A stretch of 64,000 nucleotides of DNA, from the NCBI RefSeq assembly GCF_003116585.1, contig NZ_QEHM01000002.1, positions 86,549-150,548 of the forward strand, given 5' to 3'. The position numbers were made by a program, and so were the translations under genes. The DNA is from Albibacillus kandeliae (GTDB lineage: Bacteria > Pseudomonadota > Alphaproteobacteria > Rhodobacterales > Rhodobacteraceae). Numbering within the stretch: the first letter of the stretch is position 1; every line of letters starts with the position of its first letter. Below, piece by piece: positions 19,392-28,554 of the stretch. The notes beneath the pieces were generated by a model. It saw only the letters and a list, made by a program, of their open reading frames with translations, was not told where the DNA came from and ran no database searches.

Positions 19392-19411
19392 GGGACGGGT
19401 CCGCCCGTCCC
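19392..19411 (+). terminator. Possible hairpin terminator after purL
   Basis: An 8-bp stem, GGGACGGG/CCCGTCCC with a 4-base loop, starts 9 bases after the purL stop. No clear T-run follows, so termination efficiency is uncertain. Confidence 0.45.
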
Positions 19412-19551
19412 CCAGCATTTCCGCCGGATCGGCCCAACCTGCCAACGCGGGATCAAGGGGTTAGCGGGAATTTGTTTCGCGCGCGAAACATTCCATTTTT
19501 CCGACGTTTTACAGATGGTTAGCAGGGCGTTCTCACCCTGCCCCAGAGTTA

Positions 19552-19587
19552 ACGCAAAGCAAAAGCGCCGCCCGGTGGGGCGGCGCT
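19552..19587 (-). terminator. Intrinsic terminator after dctD
   Basis: A 10-bp GC-rich stem (AGCGCCGCCC/GGGCGGCGCT, 19564-19587) with a 4-base loop is followed on the minus strand by TTTTGCTTTG. It lies 22 bases downstream of the dctD stop codon. Confidence 0.75.
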
Positions 19588-19609
19588 CTTCGTTTCAGGA
19601 CAGGCGGGT

Positions 19610-20944
19610 TCAGAGGTAATCGGCCCGCTGCAGACCGTACTTGGCCATCTTCTCGTTCAGGGTCCGGCGCGGCAGGCACAACTCGTCCATGACGGAGGCG
19701 ATGGAGCCCTTGTGACGGCGCATGGTGTTGTCGATCAGCATCCGCTCGAACGCCTCGACGTACTCCTTGAGCGGCTTGCCCTCGGTCGTCATCACCGGCT
19801 GCATCTCTTCGTGGTCGCTCATCAGCAGCGAGGCGATGGTGCCGGAGCCGCGACGCGACTGGAGCACCGCGCGCTCGGCGATGTTGATCAGCTGGCGCAC
19901 GTTGCCCGGCCAAGGCGCCTGCAGCAGCTGTGCGGCCTCCTGCGCCGACACCTTGGGGGCCTCGCAGCCGTATTCCTCGGCGAACTGCTCGGACAGGCGG
20001 GTGAAGAGCGTCAGGATATCCTCGCCGCGCATCCGCAGCGGCGGCACGGTGATGCGCAGGGCGGCAAGGCGATAGAACAGGTCGGGGCGCAGTACGTCCT
20101 CGCTGGTCCGGCCCGCTTCCTGCAGGTTCGAGATCGCGACGATGCGCGTCTCGGCCGGGGTGCCCTGCTCGTTGATCACGCTCAGCAGTCGCGCCTGCAT
20201 GGTGTCAGACAGCGCCTCGATGTCCTCCAGCACGAGGGTGCCGCCACGGGCCTCCTCGACCGCGGGCAACTGGGCGTCTTCGGGCAGCATGGGGCCGAAG
20301 AGCCGCTTGGAGAGTGCATCCTCTTCCAGAGCGGCACAGCTGACGAGGACAAAGCGCTTGCCCGCGCGGCTGCCAACGGCGTGCAGCGCGTGGGCCACAA
20401 GGGTCTTGCCGGTGCCGGTCTCGCCGTCGATCAGGACGTGGCCGTCGGCCTGGCCCAGGTCGAGAATGTCTTCCTTGAGACGTTCCATCACCGGGCTGGC
20501 GCCGATCAGCTTCTTCATGATCTGGGTGCCGTCCGACAGCTCGCGGCGCAGGGCGCGGTTGTCCATCGTCAGGCGGCGAGCGCCGGTGGCGCGCTTGGCC
20601 AGTTCGCTCATGCGGTCGGGGTTGAAGGGCTTTTCGAGGAAGTCGAAGGCACCGACGCGCATCGCCTCTACCGCCATCGGCACATCGCCGTGGCCGGTGA
20701 TCATGATCACGGGCAGCGCGCTGTCATTGCCCATCAGCTTTTTCAGGAACTGCATCCCGTCCATGCCCGGCATCTTGATGTCGGAAATGACGATGCCCGG
20801 ATAGTCGGCGCCCAGCACCTTGAGCGCGTCTTCGGCGCTGGCAAAGGTCTCGGTGTCATATCCGGACAGCGCCAGCCACTGGCTGATCGACTGACGCATG
20901 TCCTGCTCATCATCCACAATCGCAATTTTCATGGCCTGGGCCAT
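19610..20944 (-). CDS. dctD: DctD-type response regulator lacking the sigma-54 GAFTGA motif
   Basis: A 444-residue regulator with three domains: receiver (phospho-acceptor Asp55 in VISDIKMPG), AAA+ (Walker A GETGTGKT at 174-181; arginine-finger region DLFYRLAALRITVPPLR) and a Fis-type C-terminal HTH (CLPRRTLNEKMAKYGL). With DctB it should sense C4-dicarboxylates. The AAA+ domain lacks the GAFTGA loop needed to contact sigma-54: after RLFG, near residue 217, the sequence reads PMLPEDAQLPAV. Walker B reads VLEDIEAL rather than FLDEIG. It therefore probably activates sigma-70-type promoters or represses, as known for Rhodobacter NtrC. The start is 12 bases after dctB, with an AGAGG site upstream. 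Confidence 0.9.
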   Translation of the reverse strand: MAQAMKIAIVDDEQDMRQSISQWLALSGYDTETFASAEDALKVLGADYPGIVISDIKMPGMDGMQFLKKLMGNDSALPVIMITGHGDVPMAVEAMRVGAFDFLEKPFNPDRMSELAKRATGARRLTMDNRALRRELSDGTQIMKKLIGASPVMERLKEDILDLGQADGHVLIDGETGTGKTLVAHALHAVGSRAGKRFVLVSCAALEEDALSKRLFGPMLPEDAQLPAVEEARGGTLVLEDIEALSDTMQARLLSVINEQGTPAETRIVAISNLQEAGRTSEDVLRPDLFYRLAALRITVPPLRMRGEDILTLFTRLSEQFAEEYGCEAPKVSAQEAAQLLQAPWPGNVRQLINIAERAVLQSRRGSGTIASLLMSDHEEMQPVMTTEGKPLKEYVEAFERMLIDNTMRRHKGSIASVMDELCLPRRTLNEKMAKYGLQRADYL

Positions 20945-20956
20945 TCGCGTTACCTC

Positions 20957-22747
20957 TCATTCGGCGGCTTCTACGCCGTCTCCGTCATTCTTATCATCTT
21001 CCAGGATCGGAAGCTGCATTTCGAAAACTGCGCCACCCTTCCTTCCGTTCCGTGCCGTCAGACGACCGCCGAGGTCGTTTACGATACCCGACGAAATGGC
21101 AAGGCCCAAGCCGACGCCGTCTCCGGGCTGCTTGGTGGTGTAGAAAGGCTCGAACAGAGAGTCCAAATCCTCGATCCCTTCGCCATTGTCGCGCACGGTC
21201 AGCGTGGCGGTTTCGCCGGCGGCAAGGATCACCTCGACCTCCGGGTTGTTCACCGATTTGGTGGCGTCGAGGGCGTTACGCAAGAGGTTGATCATCACCT
21301 GTTCGATGCGCACCCGGTCGCCCATGACCCGGACCGGGCGATCGGGCAGGATGCGGGTGATCTGGACCTGCCGGTGGCGCAGCTGCGGTTCCATCATCGA
21401 CAGGGCCGAAGCCAGCGCATCGCCCATGTTTACTTCGGAAAACTGCTCTCCGCCCTTGCGTGCATAGGACTTGAGCTGGCGCGTGATCGCGCCCATGCGT
21501 TCGATCAGGTCGTCGATGCGTCCGAAGGACGAAAGCGCCTCTTCGGGGCGGTTCCGGCCCAGCAGAAGGCGTGCCCCGGCAAGGTAGGTCTTCATGGCGG
21601 CGAGGGGCTGGTTCAGCTCGTGGCTGACGGCTGCCGACATCTCGCCGAGCGCGGCCAGCTTGGAGCTTTGCGCAAGGGTCTGTTCGGCCACGGCAAGGTT
21701 TTCCTGCACCCTTTCGCGTTCGGCGATTTCCCGCTGCAATCTGGCGTTCAGTGCGCGAAGCTCCGCCGACTCGCGCTGGAACAATGCCATGCGCAGCGCC
21801 GTCTTCCGGCTGAGCGCATAGAAGGCCAGCGCCAGAAGGATGGCGAATCCCATGATTTCGAGCGCCAGCACGCCGTTCACCCGCTCCCGGATCGAGGCGT
21901 AGGTGGTGAAGGAGGTCATGCGCCATCCCCGGAAGGGAATGCGCGCCTCGGTGCGCATCACGGCTTCGCCCTGGATGTAGGCGTCGGGCGGCAGCGCGCT
22001 CCAGTCGGCGGTGGCGCGAATGGCGCGTTCGATGGCGTTCTGCGGGGTCTGACGCTGCAGCGCCTCGGCTTCGGTCAGGCCACGCCAGCGCGACTCCGTG
22101 GCCAGCACGATGCGCCCGGTGCTGTCGACCACGAGGACGGCATCGGAGATGCCCGCCCAGGCGCGTTCGAACTTTTGCAGGTCAACCTCGACCACGATGA
22201 CGCCGAGCACCTTCTGCCCGGACTCGACGCGGCGCGAGTAGGTGAAGCGGTAGCCGCCGACCTCGCGCGGGATCACCGAGAAGACGGTCGCGTTGGAGCG
22301 CACCGCATCGACGAAGTAGGGCTCGCCCCGGTGGCCGGAGCCGAGGCGGTTGCGGTCTGTCGCGGCCACGGTCCGCCCGTCGCTGTCGAGCAGCATCAGG
22401 GAGGCCGCGCCGATCTCTTCCACGAAGGAGATCAGCCGCTGGGTGGACTGGCTGAAGTCGTTGGAGTTCAGCGCCCCGATCAGCGTCGGGTCACGCGCCA
22501 GCAGCTGCGGCACGATGGCGTTGCGGCGCAGTTCGGAGAGCAGGTTGCCGCTGTAGAGCGCGAGGCGCAGCTCGGCGCGGTTGCGGGTGCTCTGGGTAAA
22601 GCGGTCGGTCAGCAGGCCATTGGTGGTCCAGACCGTCGCGATGGCGACGACCAGCAGGACAAGGAGGGCCAGCCGGACACGCCAGCTGATCGTGTCCGTT
22701 CGCGGCCAGATCAGGTTGCCCGGCAGGCTGTTACGCGGTGTTGCCAT
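20957..22747 (-). CDS. dctB: C4-dicarboxylate-type sensor histidine kinase
   Basis: A 596-residue inner-membrane kinase. A first membrane helix at about residues 25-45 (LALLVLLVVAIATVWTT) precedes a periplasmic sensor of roughly 250 residues (dCache type, with SGHRGEPYFVDAVRSN), then a second helix (GFAILLALAFYALSR) and a coiled coil. The transmitter follows: the phospho-acceptor His is in AAVSHELNQPLAAMKTYLAG, with N (MINLLRNALDA), G1 (VRDNGEGI) and G2 (GVGLGLAIS) boxes. It would phosphorylate the neighbouring DctD. It follows purQ by 36 bases, an odd context for a dct pair; no dicarboxylate transporter gene is in the window. Confidence 0.88.
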   Translation of the reverse strand: MATPRNSLPGNLIWPRTDTISWRVRLALLVLLVVAIATVWTTNGLLTDRFTQSTRNRAELRLALYSGNLLSELRRNAIVPQLLARDPTLIGALNSNDFSQSTQRLISFVEEIGAASLMLLDSDGRTVAATDRNRLGSGHRGEPYFVDAVRSNATVFSVIPREVGGYRFTYSRRVESGQKVLGVIVVEVDLQKFERAWAGISDAVLVVDSTGRIVLATESRWRGLTEAEALQRQTPQNAIERAIRATADWSALPPDAYIQGEAVMRTEARIPFRGWRMTSFTTYASIRERVNGVLALEIMGFAILLALAFYALSRKTALRMALFQRESAELRALNARLQREIAERERVQENLAVAEQTLAQSSKLAALGEMSAAVSHELNQPLAAMKTYLAGARLLLGRNRPEEALSSFGRIDDLIERMGAITRQLKSYARKGGEQFSEVNMGDALASALSMMEPQLRHRQVQITRILPDRPVRVMGDRVRIEQVMINLLRNALDATKSVNNPEVEVILAAGETATLTVRDNGEGIEDLDSLFEPFYTTKQPGDGVGLGLAISSGIVNDLGGRLTARNGRKGGAVFEMQLPILEDDKNDGDGVEAAE

Positions 22748-22783
22748 TCCGCGAGATTACGTGCTCGTCGCGCGGCGCTCAAG

Positions 22784-23452
22784 TCACGCCGGAGTCAGCG
22801 CACCGGTCAATGCGCGGAACAGCGCCACCCCGTCGGTGCCACCGTGCCCCGCATCGGCGGCGCGTTCCGGGTGGGGCATCATGCCCAACACGCGGCGGTT
22901 CTCGGAGAGGATCCCGGCGATGTCGCCACGCGAGCCGTTCGGGTTGTCGGTGTAGGTGAAGGCCACCCGGTCTTCGCCCTGCAGGCGCGCGATGGTCTCG
23001 TCGTCGGCATAGTAGTTGCCGTCGTGGTGCGCGATCGGAATGCCGATGACGTCGCCCGCGTTGTAGCCCTCGGTGAAGGCGCTGTTCGAGGTCTGGACCT
23101 TTAGGCCGACCGTCTTGCAGATGTACTTGAGCCCCGCGTTGCGCAGGAGCGCGCCCGGCAGCAGGCCGGTCTCGGTCAGGACCTGGAAGCCGTTGCAGAC
23201 ACCCAGCACGTAGCCACCGCGCGATGCATGGGCGGCGACCGCCTGGCAGACCGGGGATTTCGCGGCAATGGCGCCGCAGCGCAGGTAATCGCCGTAGGAG
23301 AAGCCGCCCGGCACGCCGACGATGTCGACGCCCTCGGGCAGCGTGCTGTCCTTGTGCCAGACCATGGTGACGTCGGCGCCGGCCTGTTCGAAGGCGACCG
23401 CGAGGTCCCGGTCACAGTTGGACCCCGGAAATACGATGACTGCAGCTTTCAT
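22784..23452 (-). CDS. purQ: Phosphoribosylformylglycinamidine synthase subunit I (glutaminase)
   Basis: A 222-residue class I glutamine amidotransferase that releases ammonia from glutamine for PurL. The catalytic triad is visible: Cys86 in GVCNGFQ, His194 and Glu196 in [14 protein letters not shown] at the N-terminus and [10 protein letters not shown] are family hallmarks. It is 188 bases downstream of purS and upstream of dctB. Confidence 0.95.
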   Translation of the reverse strand: MKAAVIVFPGSNCDRDLAVAFEQAGADVTMVWHKDSTLPEGVDIVGVPGGFSYGDYLRCGAIAAKSPVCQAVAAHASRGGYVLGVCNGFQVLTETGLLPGALLRNAGLKYICKTVGLKVQTSNSAFTEGYNAGDVIGIPIAHHDGNYYADDETIARLQGEDRVAFTYTDNPNGSRGDIAGILSENRRVLGMMPHPERAADAGHGGTDGVALFRALTGALTPA

Positions 23453-23612
23453 GCCTGTTCCTTCCGAATGATCAGGTGCCCGGATATCGGCGACGTGACG
23501 GCCCGGCGCCGCCGGATGACAGGAGCGCGGCCTGCCCCGCTCAAACCACAGCCCGCGTCACCTGTCCAGCTTGGGGTGCGCGGCCCGCGCCCTTGCGGCG
23601 CGGATGCTGTGC

Positions 23613-23635
23613 AACCGGGCAGGTCATGCCCGGTT
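23613..23635 (-). terminator. Hairpin between purS and purQ
   Basis: A 9-bp perfect stem (AACCGGGCA/TGCCCGGTT) with a 5-base loop lies 6 bases after the purS stop. It lacks a T-run, so it may be a weak terminator or an mRNA-stabilising hairpin inside the pur operon. Confidence 0.4.
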
Positions 23636-23640
23636 TCAGG

Positions 23641-23871
23641 TCAGGCGATCTCGATCGCGTAGCTCTCGATGACGGTATTGGCGAGGAGCTTCTCGCACAT
23701 GTCCTTGACCTCGGCCTCGGTGGCGCCGTCTGCGAGGTCCAGCTCGATGATCTTGCCCTGGCGCACACCGTTCACGCCGTCGAAGCCCATCGCGCCGAGT
23801 GCGTGGCGCACGGCCTCGCCCTGGGGGTCCAGAACCCCGTTCTTCAGCATCACCCTGACCGTCGCCTTCAT
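23641..23871 (-). CDS. purS: Phosphoribosylformylglycinamidine synthase subunit PurS
   Basis: A 76-residue protein of the expected length, beginning MKATVRVMLKNGVLDPQGEA and carrying GFDGVNGVRQGKIIELDL, the core of the PurS fold. It mediates the ammonia-channelling complex between PurQ and small-type PurL. It lies between purC (91 bases upstream) and purQ. Confidence 0.94.
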   Translation of the reverse strand: MKATVRVMLKNGVLDPQGEAVRHALGAMGFDGVNGVRQGKIIELDLADGATEAEVKDMCEKLLANTVIESYAIEIA

Positions 23872-23962
23872 GCCTTCGTCCCCTGGTCTTGTCCTGTGAA
23901 ACCGATCCCGGTTTCTCTACTTTGCAAATACGCGAATCCGGTCACCGCAACGGGCGCCGGGC

Positions 23963-24721
23963 TCAGTTGATCAGTTTCGGCTTCACCATGTGCGAGGCGT
24001 TCTTGGGCATCACGCCCAGACGCCGCGCCACCTCGGAATAGGCATCCGTCAGGTGCCCCGGTCCGCCGTGGCTCTCGCGGTCCAGCTTGCGGCCGGTCTC
24101 GATGTCCCACAGCCGGCAGCTGTCAGGCGAGATCTCGTCCGCCACCACGAGGCGCTGGTAGTCGCCCTCGTAGATGCGGCCGACCTCGATCTTGAAGTCG
24201 ACGAGGCGGATGCCGACGCCCAGCATCAGGCCGGACATGAAATCGTTGACCCGGAGCGCGAGGCTGAGGATGTCGTCCATGTCCTGCTGGCTGGCCCAGC
24301 CGAAGGCGGCGATATGCTCTTCGGTGACCATCGGGTTGTTCAGCCGTTCGTCCTTGAAGCAGTACTCGACGATCGGGCGCGGCAGCTGCGTGCCCTCCTC
24401 GATCCCCAGCCGCTCGGACATGGCGCCCGCGGCAAAGTTCCGGACGATCACTTCCAGCGGGATGATCTCACAGGTCCGCACCAGCTGCTCGCGCATGTTC
24501 AGGCGGCGGATGAAGTGGGTCGGCACGCCGATCTGGTTCAGTCCGGACATGAAGAATTCGGACAGGCGGTTATTCAGCACGCCCTTGCCCTCGACCACGT
24601 CCTGGCCCTGGCTGTGGAAGGGCGCGGCGTCGTCCTTGAAATACTGTACGATGGTACCGGGCTCGGGACCCTCGTAGAGGATCTTGCCCTTGCCTTCGTA
24701 GATTTTCTTCCGTCGCGCCAT
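23963..24721 (-). CDS. purC: SAICAR synthetase
   Basis: A 252-residue phosphoribosylaminoimidazole-succinocarboxamide synthase, joining aspartate to CAIR with ATP. Family features include [14 protein letters not shown] at the N-terminus, [17 protein letters not shown], and [10 protein letters not shown] toward the C-terminus. The ATG at 24721 gives the standard length; the frame is open further upstream but that part is unlike PurC. It is the first gene of the purC-purS-purQ run on the minus strand. Confidence 0.95.
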   Translation of the reverse strand: MARRKKIYEGKGKILYEGPEPGTIVQYFKDDAAPFHSQGQDVVEGKGVLNNRLSEFFMSGLNQIGVPTHFIRRLNMREQLVRTCEIIPLEVIVRNFAAGAMSERLGIEEGTQLPRPIVEYCFKDERLNNPMVTEEHIAAFGWASQQDMDDILSLALRVNDFMSGLMLGVGIRLVDFKIEVGRIYEGDYQRLVVADEISPDSCRLWDIETGRKLDRESHGGPGHLTDAYSEVARRLGVMPKNASHMVKPKLIN

Positions 24722-24921
24722 GCAGTCCCTTTCGGGGAAAGCCGGACGGGATCGACTCCCGTGCTTTCCTAGCGCCGCTATAGTGCAAGGCCCGCACTCT
24801 CGCAAGCAGGCTGCATCGCAGCGTCGCACCCGCGGGGGGCAGCGGGGTCTGCCTCTTGCACGCGCGCGCCTCACGCGGCATATCAAGGGTAACGCAGTTT
24901 CAGGCAAAAGGGCTGACCGCC

Positions 24922-25239
24922 ATGACCACATTCGACGATCGCGAGAACGCATTCGAGAACAAGTTCGCCCATGACGAGGAAGTCCAGTTCAAGGCCGTTG
25001 CACGCCGCAACAAGCTGCTGGGTCTCTGGGCGGCAGAGCTGATGGGCAAATCGGGCGAGGAAGCCGCCGAATACGCCAAGTCCGTGGTTCTGGCCGACTT
25101 CGAGGAAGCCGGTCACGAGGACGTGGTGCGCAAGGTGGCGGCCGACCTCGATGGCAAGGCCGACGCCGACGTGATCCGCGTCAAGATGGACGAGCTGATG
25201 GTCACGGCCAAGGCCCAGATCATGACCGAGCTCGACTGA
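24922..25239 (+). CDS. DUF1476 protein, ATP synthase zeta-type inhibitor
   Basis: A 105-residue protein of the DUF1476 family, whose member in Paracoccus denitrificans is the zeta subunit that inhibits ATP hydrolysis by F1. Typical features are the N-terminal inhibitory segment [17 protein letters not shown], the central [17 protein letters not shown] and the four-helix C-terminal part. The ATG at 24922 is the conserved start. It is divergent from purC and followed by a strong hairpin, so it is monocistronic. The link to F1 in this organism is inferred from the family. Confidence 0.88.
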   Translation: MTTFDDRENAFENKFAHDEEVQFKAVARRNKLLGLWAAELMGKSGEEAAEYAKSVVLADFEEAGHEDVVRKVAADLDGKADADVIRVKMDELMVTAKAQIMTELD

Positions 25240-25253
25240 TTTCGAGTTTATTG

Positions 25254-25290
25254 AGGGCTGCCGGGGCTTTCCCGGCAGCCCTCCCCCTCT
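25254..25290 (+). terminator. Hairpin terminator after the DUF1476 gene
   Basis: A perfect 12-bp stem (AGGGCTGCCGGG/CCCGGCAGCCCT, 25254-25282) with a 5-base loop begins 14 bases after the stop codon. It is followed by a pyrimidine-rich stretch, with few T residues. Confidence 0.7.
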
Positions 25291-25370
25291 CGATCCCCCT
25301 AAATTTGGCAGGTTAACCCCGGTGTAATCCCGCGTGGTGCAGGCTGTTTCGGCCACGCCCGAGGATTGCC

Positions 25371-27248
25371 ATGCCAGCCCTTCCCCTCCGACGACAGACC
25401 TCTCGGCTGCTGGCCGCGCTCAGGCTGGTCCGCGCGCTCGTGCCGCTGGCCATTGCGGCGGCCTGCCTGTGGTTGCTGGCCGCGCGGATGGAGGAGCTGA
25501 GCCTTGCCACGCTCGCCGCCGATGCGGCGGACATTCCCTTGCTGCACTGGGTCGGTGCCGCGCTGGCGACGGGGGTCGGCCTCTGGGCCGTCGGGCGATA
25601 CGACCTTGTCGCGCAACGCCACCTTGGCACCGGGGTCGCCCCGCGGCGGGCGCTGCGCGCGGGGGTGACGTCCATCGCGCTGGCCCAGTTCCTTGGCTTC
25701 GGTCTGCTGACGGGCGCCTTTGTGCGCTGGCGTCTGCTGGGCGAGATCCCGGCGCGGAGGGCGGCGCAACTGACCGGGTTTGTCGCCCTCAGCTTCATGA
25801 TCGCGCTTGGCCTGCTCTTGGCGTTATGCGCTCTGCTGGCCCCGCCCGTTCCCGGGGCGCGTGCGCTTGCCGCGCTTGCGCTGGCGGGAACGCTGACGCT
25901 GGTGGCGCTGGCGTTCTGCCATCCCCGCTCCCTACCCGGGCGCCTGTTGCCCACCCTGCCGGCGATGGCGGCGATCCTGTTATGGACGCTGGTCGACGTG
26001 CTTGCCGCCGCGCTGGCGCTGTGGCTGCTGCTGCCGCCTGACACCGAGCTTTCCCTCTCCCTGTTCCTGCCCGCCTTCCTCGCCGCGCTGGCGCTGGGGC
26101 TGGCCACCGGGGCGCCCGGGGGTGTCGGGCTCTTCGAGCTTACGCTGCTGGCCCTGCTGCCCGAGACCCCGGCGGCGACGCTGGTGACGGGGATCATGGG
26201 CTATCGGCTGGTCTACTTCGCGCTGCCCGCCATGGCCGCCGTCGCGGTGCTGTTGATGGCGCCGCAGCGGCGCCATGCGCCCGCGCGCCGCACCGGGGGC
26301 CCGAGGGTGCGGCAGCGGCCCCTGCCCCGTGACCGCCCGCGCGCAGAGGCGGCGGTGATCGCGCAATCGGGCGGTGGCCTGCTGCGCGCGCGGCGGGAGG
26401 CGCTGGCGGTGCTGGACCTGCCCCAGGTCACTGTGGGGTTGTTCGATCCCCTCACCGGGAGCCCGGGCGCCGCGCTGACCCTGCTGAGGGCGCGGGCGGA
26501 GGCGGAGAACCGTATCGCCGCGCTCTACAAGTGTTCGGCGCGGAGTGCCGCCGCTGCGCGCCGAACCGGCTGGCGGCTGCGGCGTATCGCGGTGGAGGCG
26601 GTGATCGACACGCGAACGTTCGATATCTCGGGGCGCGAACACCGCCAACTGCGGCGGAAGCTGCGCCATGCCGAGCAGGCCGAGGTCACGGTGATGCCCT
26701 GTGGAGACATCCTGCCGCTGACCGCGCTGGCGCAGGTCGAGGCGGCCTGGCAGGCCGATCACGGGCCAGCGGCGGGCACCACGCTTGGCCGGTTCGAACC
26801 CGGCTACCTGGCCCATCAGGCCGTCTATACCGCCTGGTGCCGGCCTCGTGTGGTGGCCTTTGCCAGCTTTCACCGGGCCGAGCGGGAATGGTGCCTCGAC
26901 CTGATGCGCAGCTGCCCCGACATGCCGGACGGCACCATGCACAGCCTGATCCACGCGGCGCTGACCGATGCGAGGGCCCTTGGCGTGGCGCGCCTGTCGC
27001 TGGCGGCGGTGCCCGATCTGCCGTTGCTGCGCGGGCGCGCGGCAGGGCTGCGCCAGTTCAAGGAGAGCTTTGCCCCGCGCTGGGAACCCCGCTACCTCGT
27101 CGCGCCCTCCTGGCCCTCGCTGGCGCTTGCCGCCGCCGACATCGCGCGCGCGGTGCACTGGCCCGACCCCGTGGTTCCGGTGACCCCGCCGGCGCCGCCA
27201 CGTGAAGAAGTTGCGGAGACAGGATTTACACTGCCCCGCGCCTCGTGA
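25371..27248 (+). CDS. MprF-like phosphatidylglycerol aminoacyltransferase with flippase domain
   Basis: A 625-residue inner-membrane protein. The N-terminal ~300 residues form about eight membrane helices of the lysylphosphatidylglycerol flippase type, with GLATGAPGGVGLFELTLLALLP matching that family. The C-terminal ~300 residues form a GNAT-like DUF2156 aminoacyl-transfer domain (EHRQLRRKLRHAEQA, RLSLAAVPDLPLLRG, LRQFKESFAPRWEPRYL). By family it would transfer an amino acid from aminoacyl-tRNA to phosphatidylglycerol and flip the product, lowering surface charge. The amino acid used is unknown. It is extremely Ala/Leu-rich. The bmt gene follows after 58 bases. Confidence 0.82.
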   Translation: MPALPLRRQTSRLLAALRLVRALVPLAIAAACLWLLAARMEELSLATLAADAADIPLLHWVGAALATGVGLWAVGRYDLVAQRHLGTGVAPRRALRAGVTSIALAQFLGFGLLTGAFVRWRLLGEIPARRAAQLTGFVALSFMIALGLLLALCALLAPPVPGARALAALALAGTLTLVALAFCHPRSLPGRLLPTLPAMAAILLWTLVDVLAAALALWLLLPPDTELSLSLFLPAFLAALALGLATGAPGGVGLFELTLLALLPETPAATLVTGIMGYRLVYFALPAMAAVAVLLMAPQRRHAPARRTGGPRVRQRPLPRDRPRAEAAVIAQSGGGLLRARREALAVLDLPQVTVGLFDPLTGSPGAALTLLRARAEAENRIAALYKCSARSAAAARRTGWRLRRIAVEAVIDTRTFDISGREHRQLRRKLRHAEQAEVTVMPCGDILPLTALAQVEAAWQADHGPAAGTTLGRFEPGYLAHQAVYTAWCRPRVVAFASFHRAEREWCLDLMRSCPDMPDGTMHSLIHAALTDARALGVARLSLAAVPDLPLLRGRAAGLRQFKESFAPRWEPRYLVAPSWPSLALAAADIARAVHWPDPVVPVTPPAPPREEVAETGFTLPRAS

Positions 27249-27306
27249 CAGATGATGGTCCAGTGCCGGACCCGCCCCGGCCCAACGCTTTTGGGGAATG
27301 CAGACC

Positions 27307-28332
27307 ATGACCGATGCCTTGACACAGATGATGGAGAGCCACGACGTCCTGCTGGCCGATGGAGCCACGGGCACCAACCTGTTCAACATGGGCCTTCAGT
27401 CGGGCGACGCGCCGGAGCTGTGGAACACCGACCAGCCCGAGAAGATCAAGACGCTCTACAAGTACGCGGTGGATGCAGGCAGCGACCTGTTCCTGACCAA
27501 TACCTTTGGCGGCACCGCCGCGCGGCTCAAGCTGCACGACGCGCAGGGCCGTGTGCGCGAGCTGAACCGCGTGGGCGCCGAGCTGGGCCGCGATGTGGCC
27601 GACAAGGCCGGACGCAAGGTGCTGGTCGCGGGCTCGGTCGGACCGACGGGCGAGATCATGGAGCCGGTCGGGTCGCTGAGCCATGCGCTGGCGGTGGAGA
27701 TGTTCCACGAGCAGGCGGACGGCCTCAAGGAAGGCGGCGCCGACGTGCTGTGGCTCGAAACCATCTCGGCGCCCGAGGAATACCGCGCCGCGGCCGAGGC
27801 CTTTGCCCTCGTCGGCCTGCCCTGGTGCGGCACCATGAGTTTCGACACCGCCGGGCGCACCATGATGGGCGTCACCTCGGCCGCGATGGTCGAGATGGTC
27901 GAGAGCCTCGCCCCGAACCGGCCGCTGGCCTATGGCGCGAACTGCGGCACCGGCGCCTCCGACCTGCTGCGCACGGTGCTGGGCTTCGCCGCGCAGGACA
28001 GCGCGGTGCCAATCATCGCCAAGGGCAATGCCGGGATCCCGAAGTACGTCGACGGGCACATCCACTACAACGGCACGCCCGAGCTCATGGGCGAATACGC
28101 GGTGATGGCGCGTGACTGCGGCGCCAAGATCATCGGCGGCTGCTGTGGCACCATGCCCGAACACCTCGGCGCGATGCGCGAGGCGCTGGACACCCGTCCG
28201 CGTGGCTCTGCCGCGCCGACGCTGGAAGAGATCGTCGCCAAACTGGGCGATTTCTCCTCGGCGAGCGACGGCACCGAGGAAGGCGCAGGCGGCGAGCGCC
28301 GCTCGCGCGGGGGACGCCGCCGCCGGACCTGA
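27307..28332 (+). CDS. bmt: Betaine-homocysteine S-methyltransferase
   Basis: A 341-residue zinc-dependent methyltransferase of the homocysteine S-methyltransferase family, moving a methyl group from glycine betaine to homocysteine to give methionine and dimethylglycine. Zn-ligand motifs are clear: GANCGTGASD in the middle and GGCCGT near residue 280. The opening LLADGATGTNLFNMGL is typical of roseobacter Bmt. The ATG at 27307 is preferred to one three codons upstream because GGGGA sits about 9 bases before it. The extreme C-terminus is an Arg-rich tail (RSRGGRRRR) of unknown purpose. The nearby corrinoid-protein gene points to one-carbon metabolism. Confidence 0.85.
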   Translation: MTDALTQMMESHDVLLADGATGTNLFNMGLQSGDAPELWNTDQPEKIKTLYKYAVDAGSDLFLTNTFGGTAARLKLHDAQGRVRELNRVGAELGRDVADKAGRKVLVAGSVGPTGEIMEPVGSLSHALAVEMFHEQADGLKEGGADVLWLETISAPEEYRAAAEAFALVGLPWCGTMSFDTAGRTMMGVTSAAMVEMVESLAPNRPLAYGANCGTGASDLLRTVLGFAAQDSAVPIIAKGNAGIPKYVDGHIHYNGTPELMGEYAVMARDCGAKIIGGCCGTMPEHLGAMREALDTRPRGSAAPTLEEIVAKLGDFSSASDGTEEGAGGERRSRGGRRRRT

Positions 28333-28366
28333 GCACGCCTCGGATCTCGGACAGAGGAACCATGAG

Positions 28367-28396
28367 CGCGCGGCCCTTGGCCGCGCGTTCGCGTTT
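28367..28396 (+). terminator. Terminator after bmt
   Basis: A 9-bp stem (CGCGCGGCC/GGCCGCGCG, 28367-28387) with a 3-base loop is followed by TTCGCGTTTT, 34 bases beyond the bmt stop. Confidence 0.65.
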
Positions 28397-28554
28397 TCAC
28401 ATTCGATGAGTGGGCTGGTGCTTCCTAGGACGAAGGTTCGTTCGAAAAGTGAGAACACGATCCCAAATCACCGGAACAATTCAATTATTTCCGGAGAAAT
28501 GGATCACACATTTCACCGAACGCACAACCCCGACCACCACCAACAGCAGCGTCA

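Noticed and set aside
19712..23104. 1130-codon open frame on the plus strand opposite dctD, dctB and purQ
   Set aside because: The frame is long only because stop codons are rare antisense to high-GC genes; it spans three well-defined minus-strand genes and has no coherent domain.
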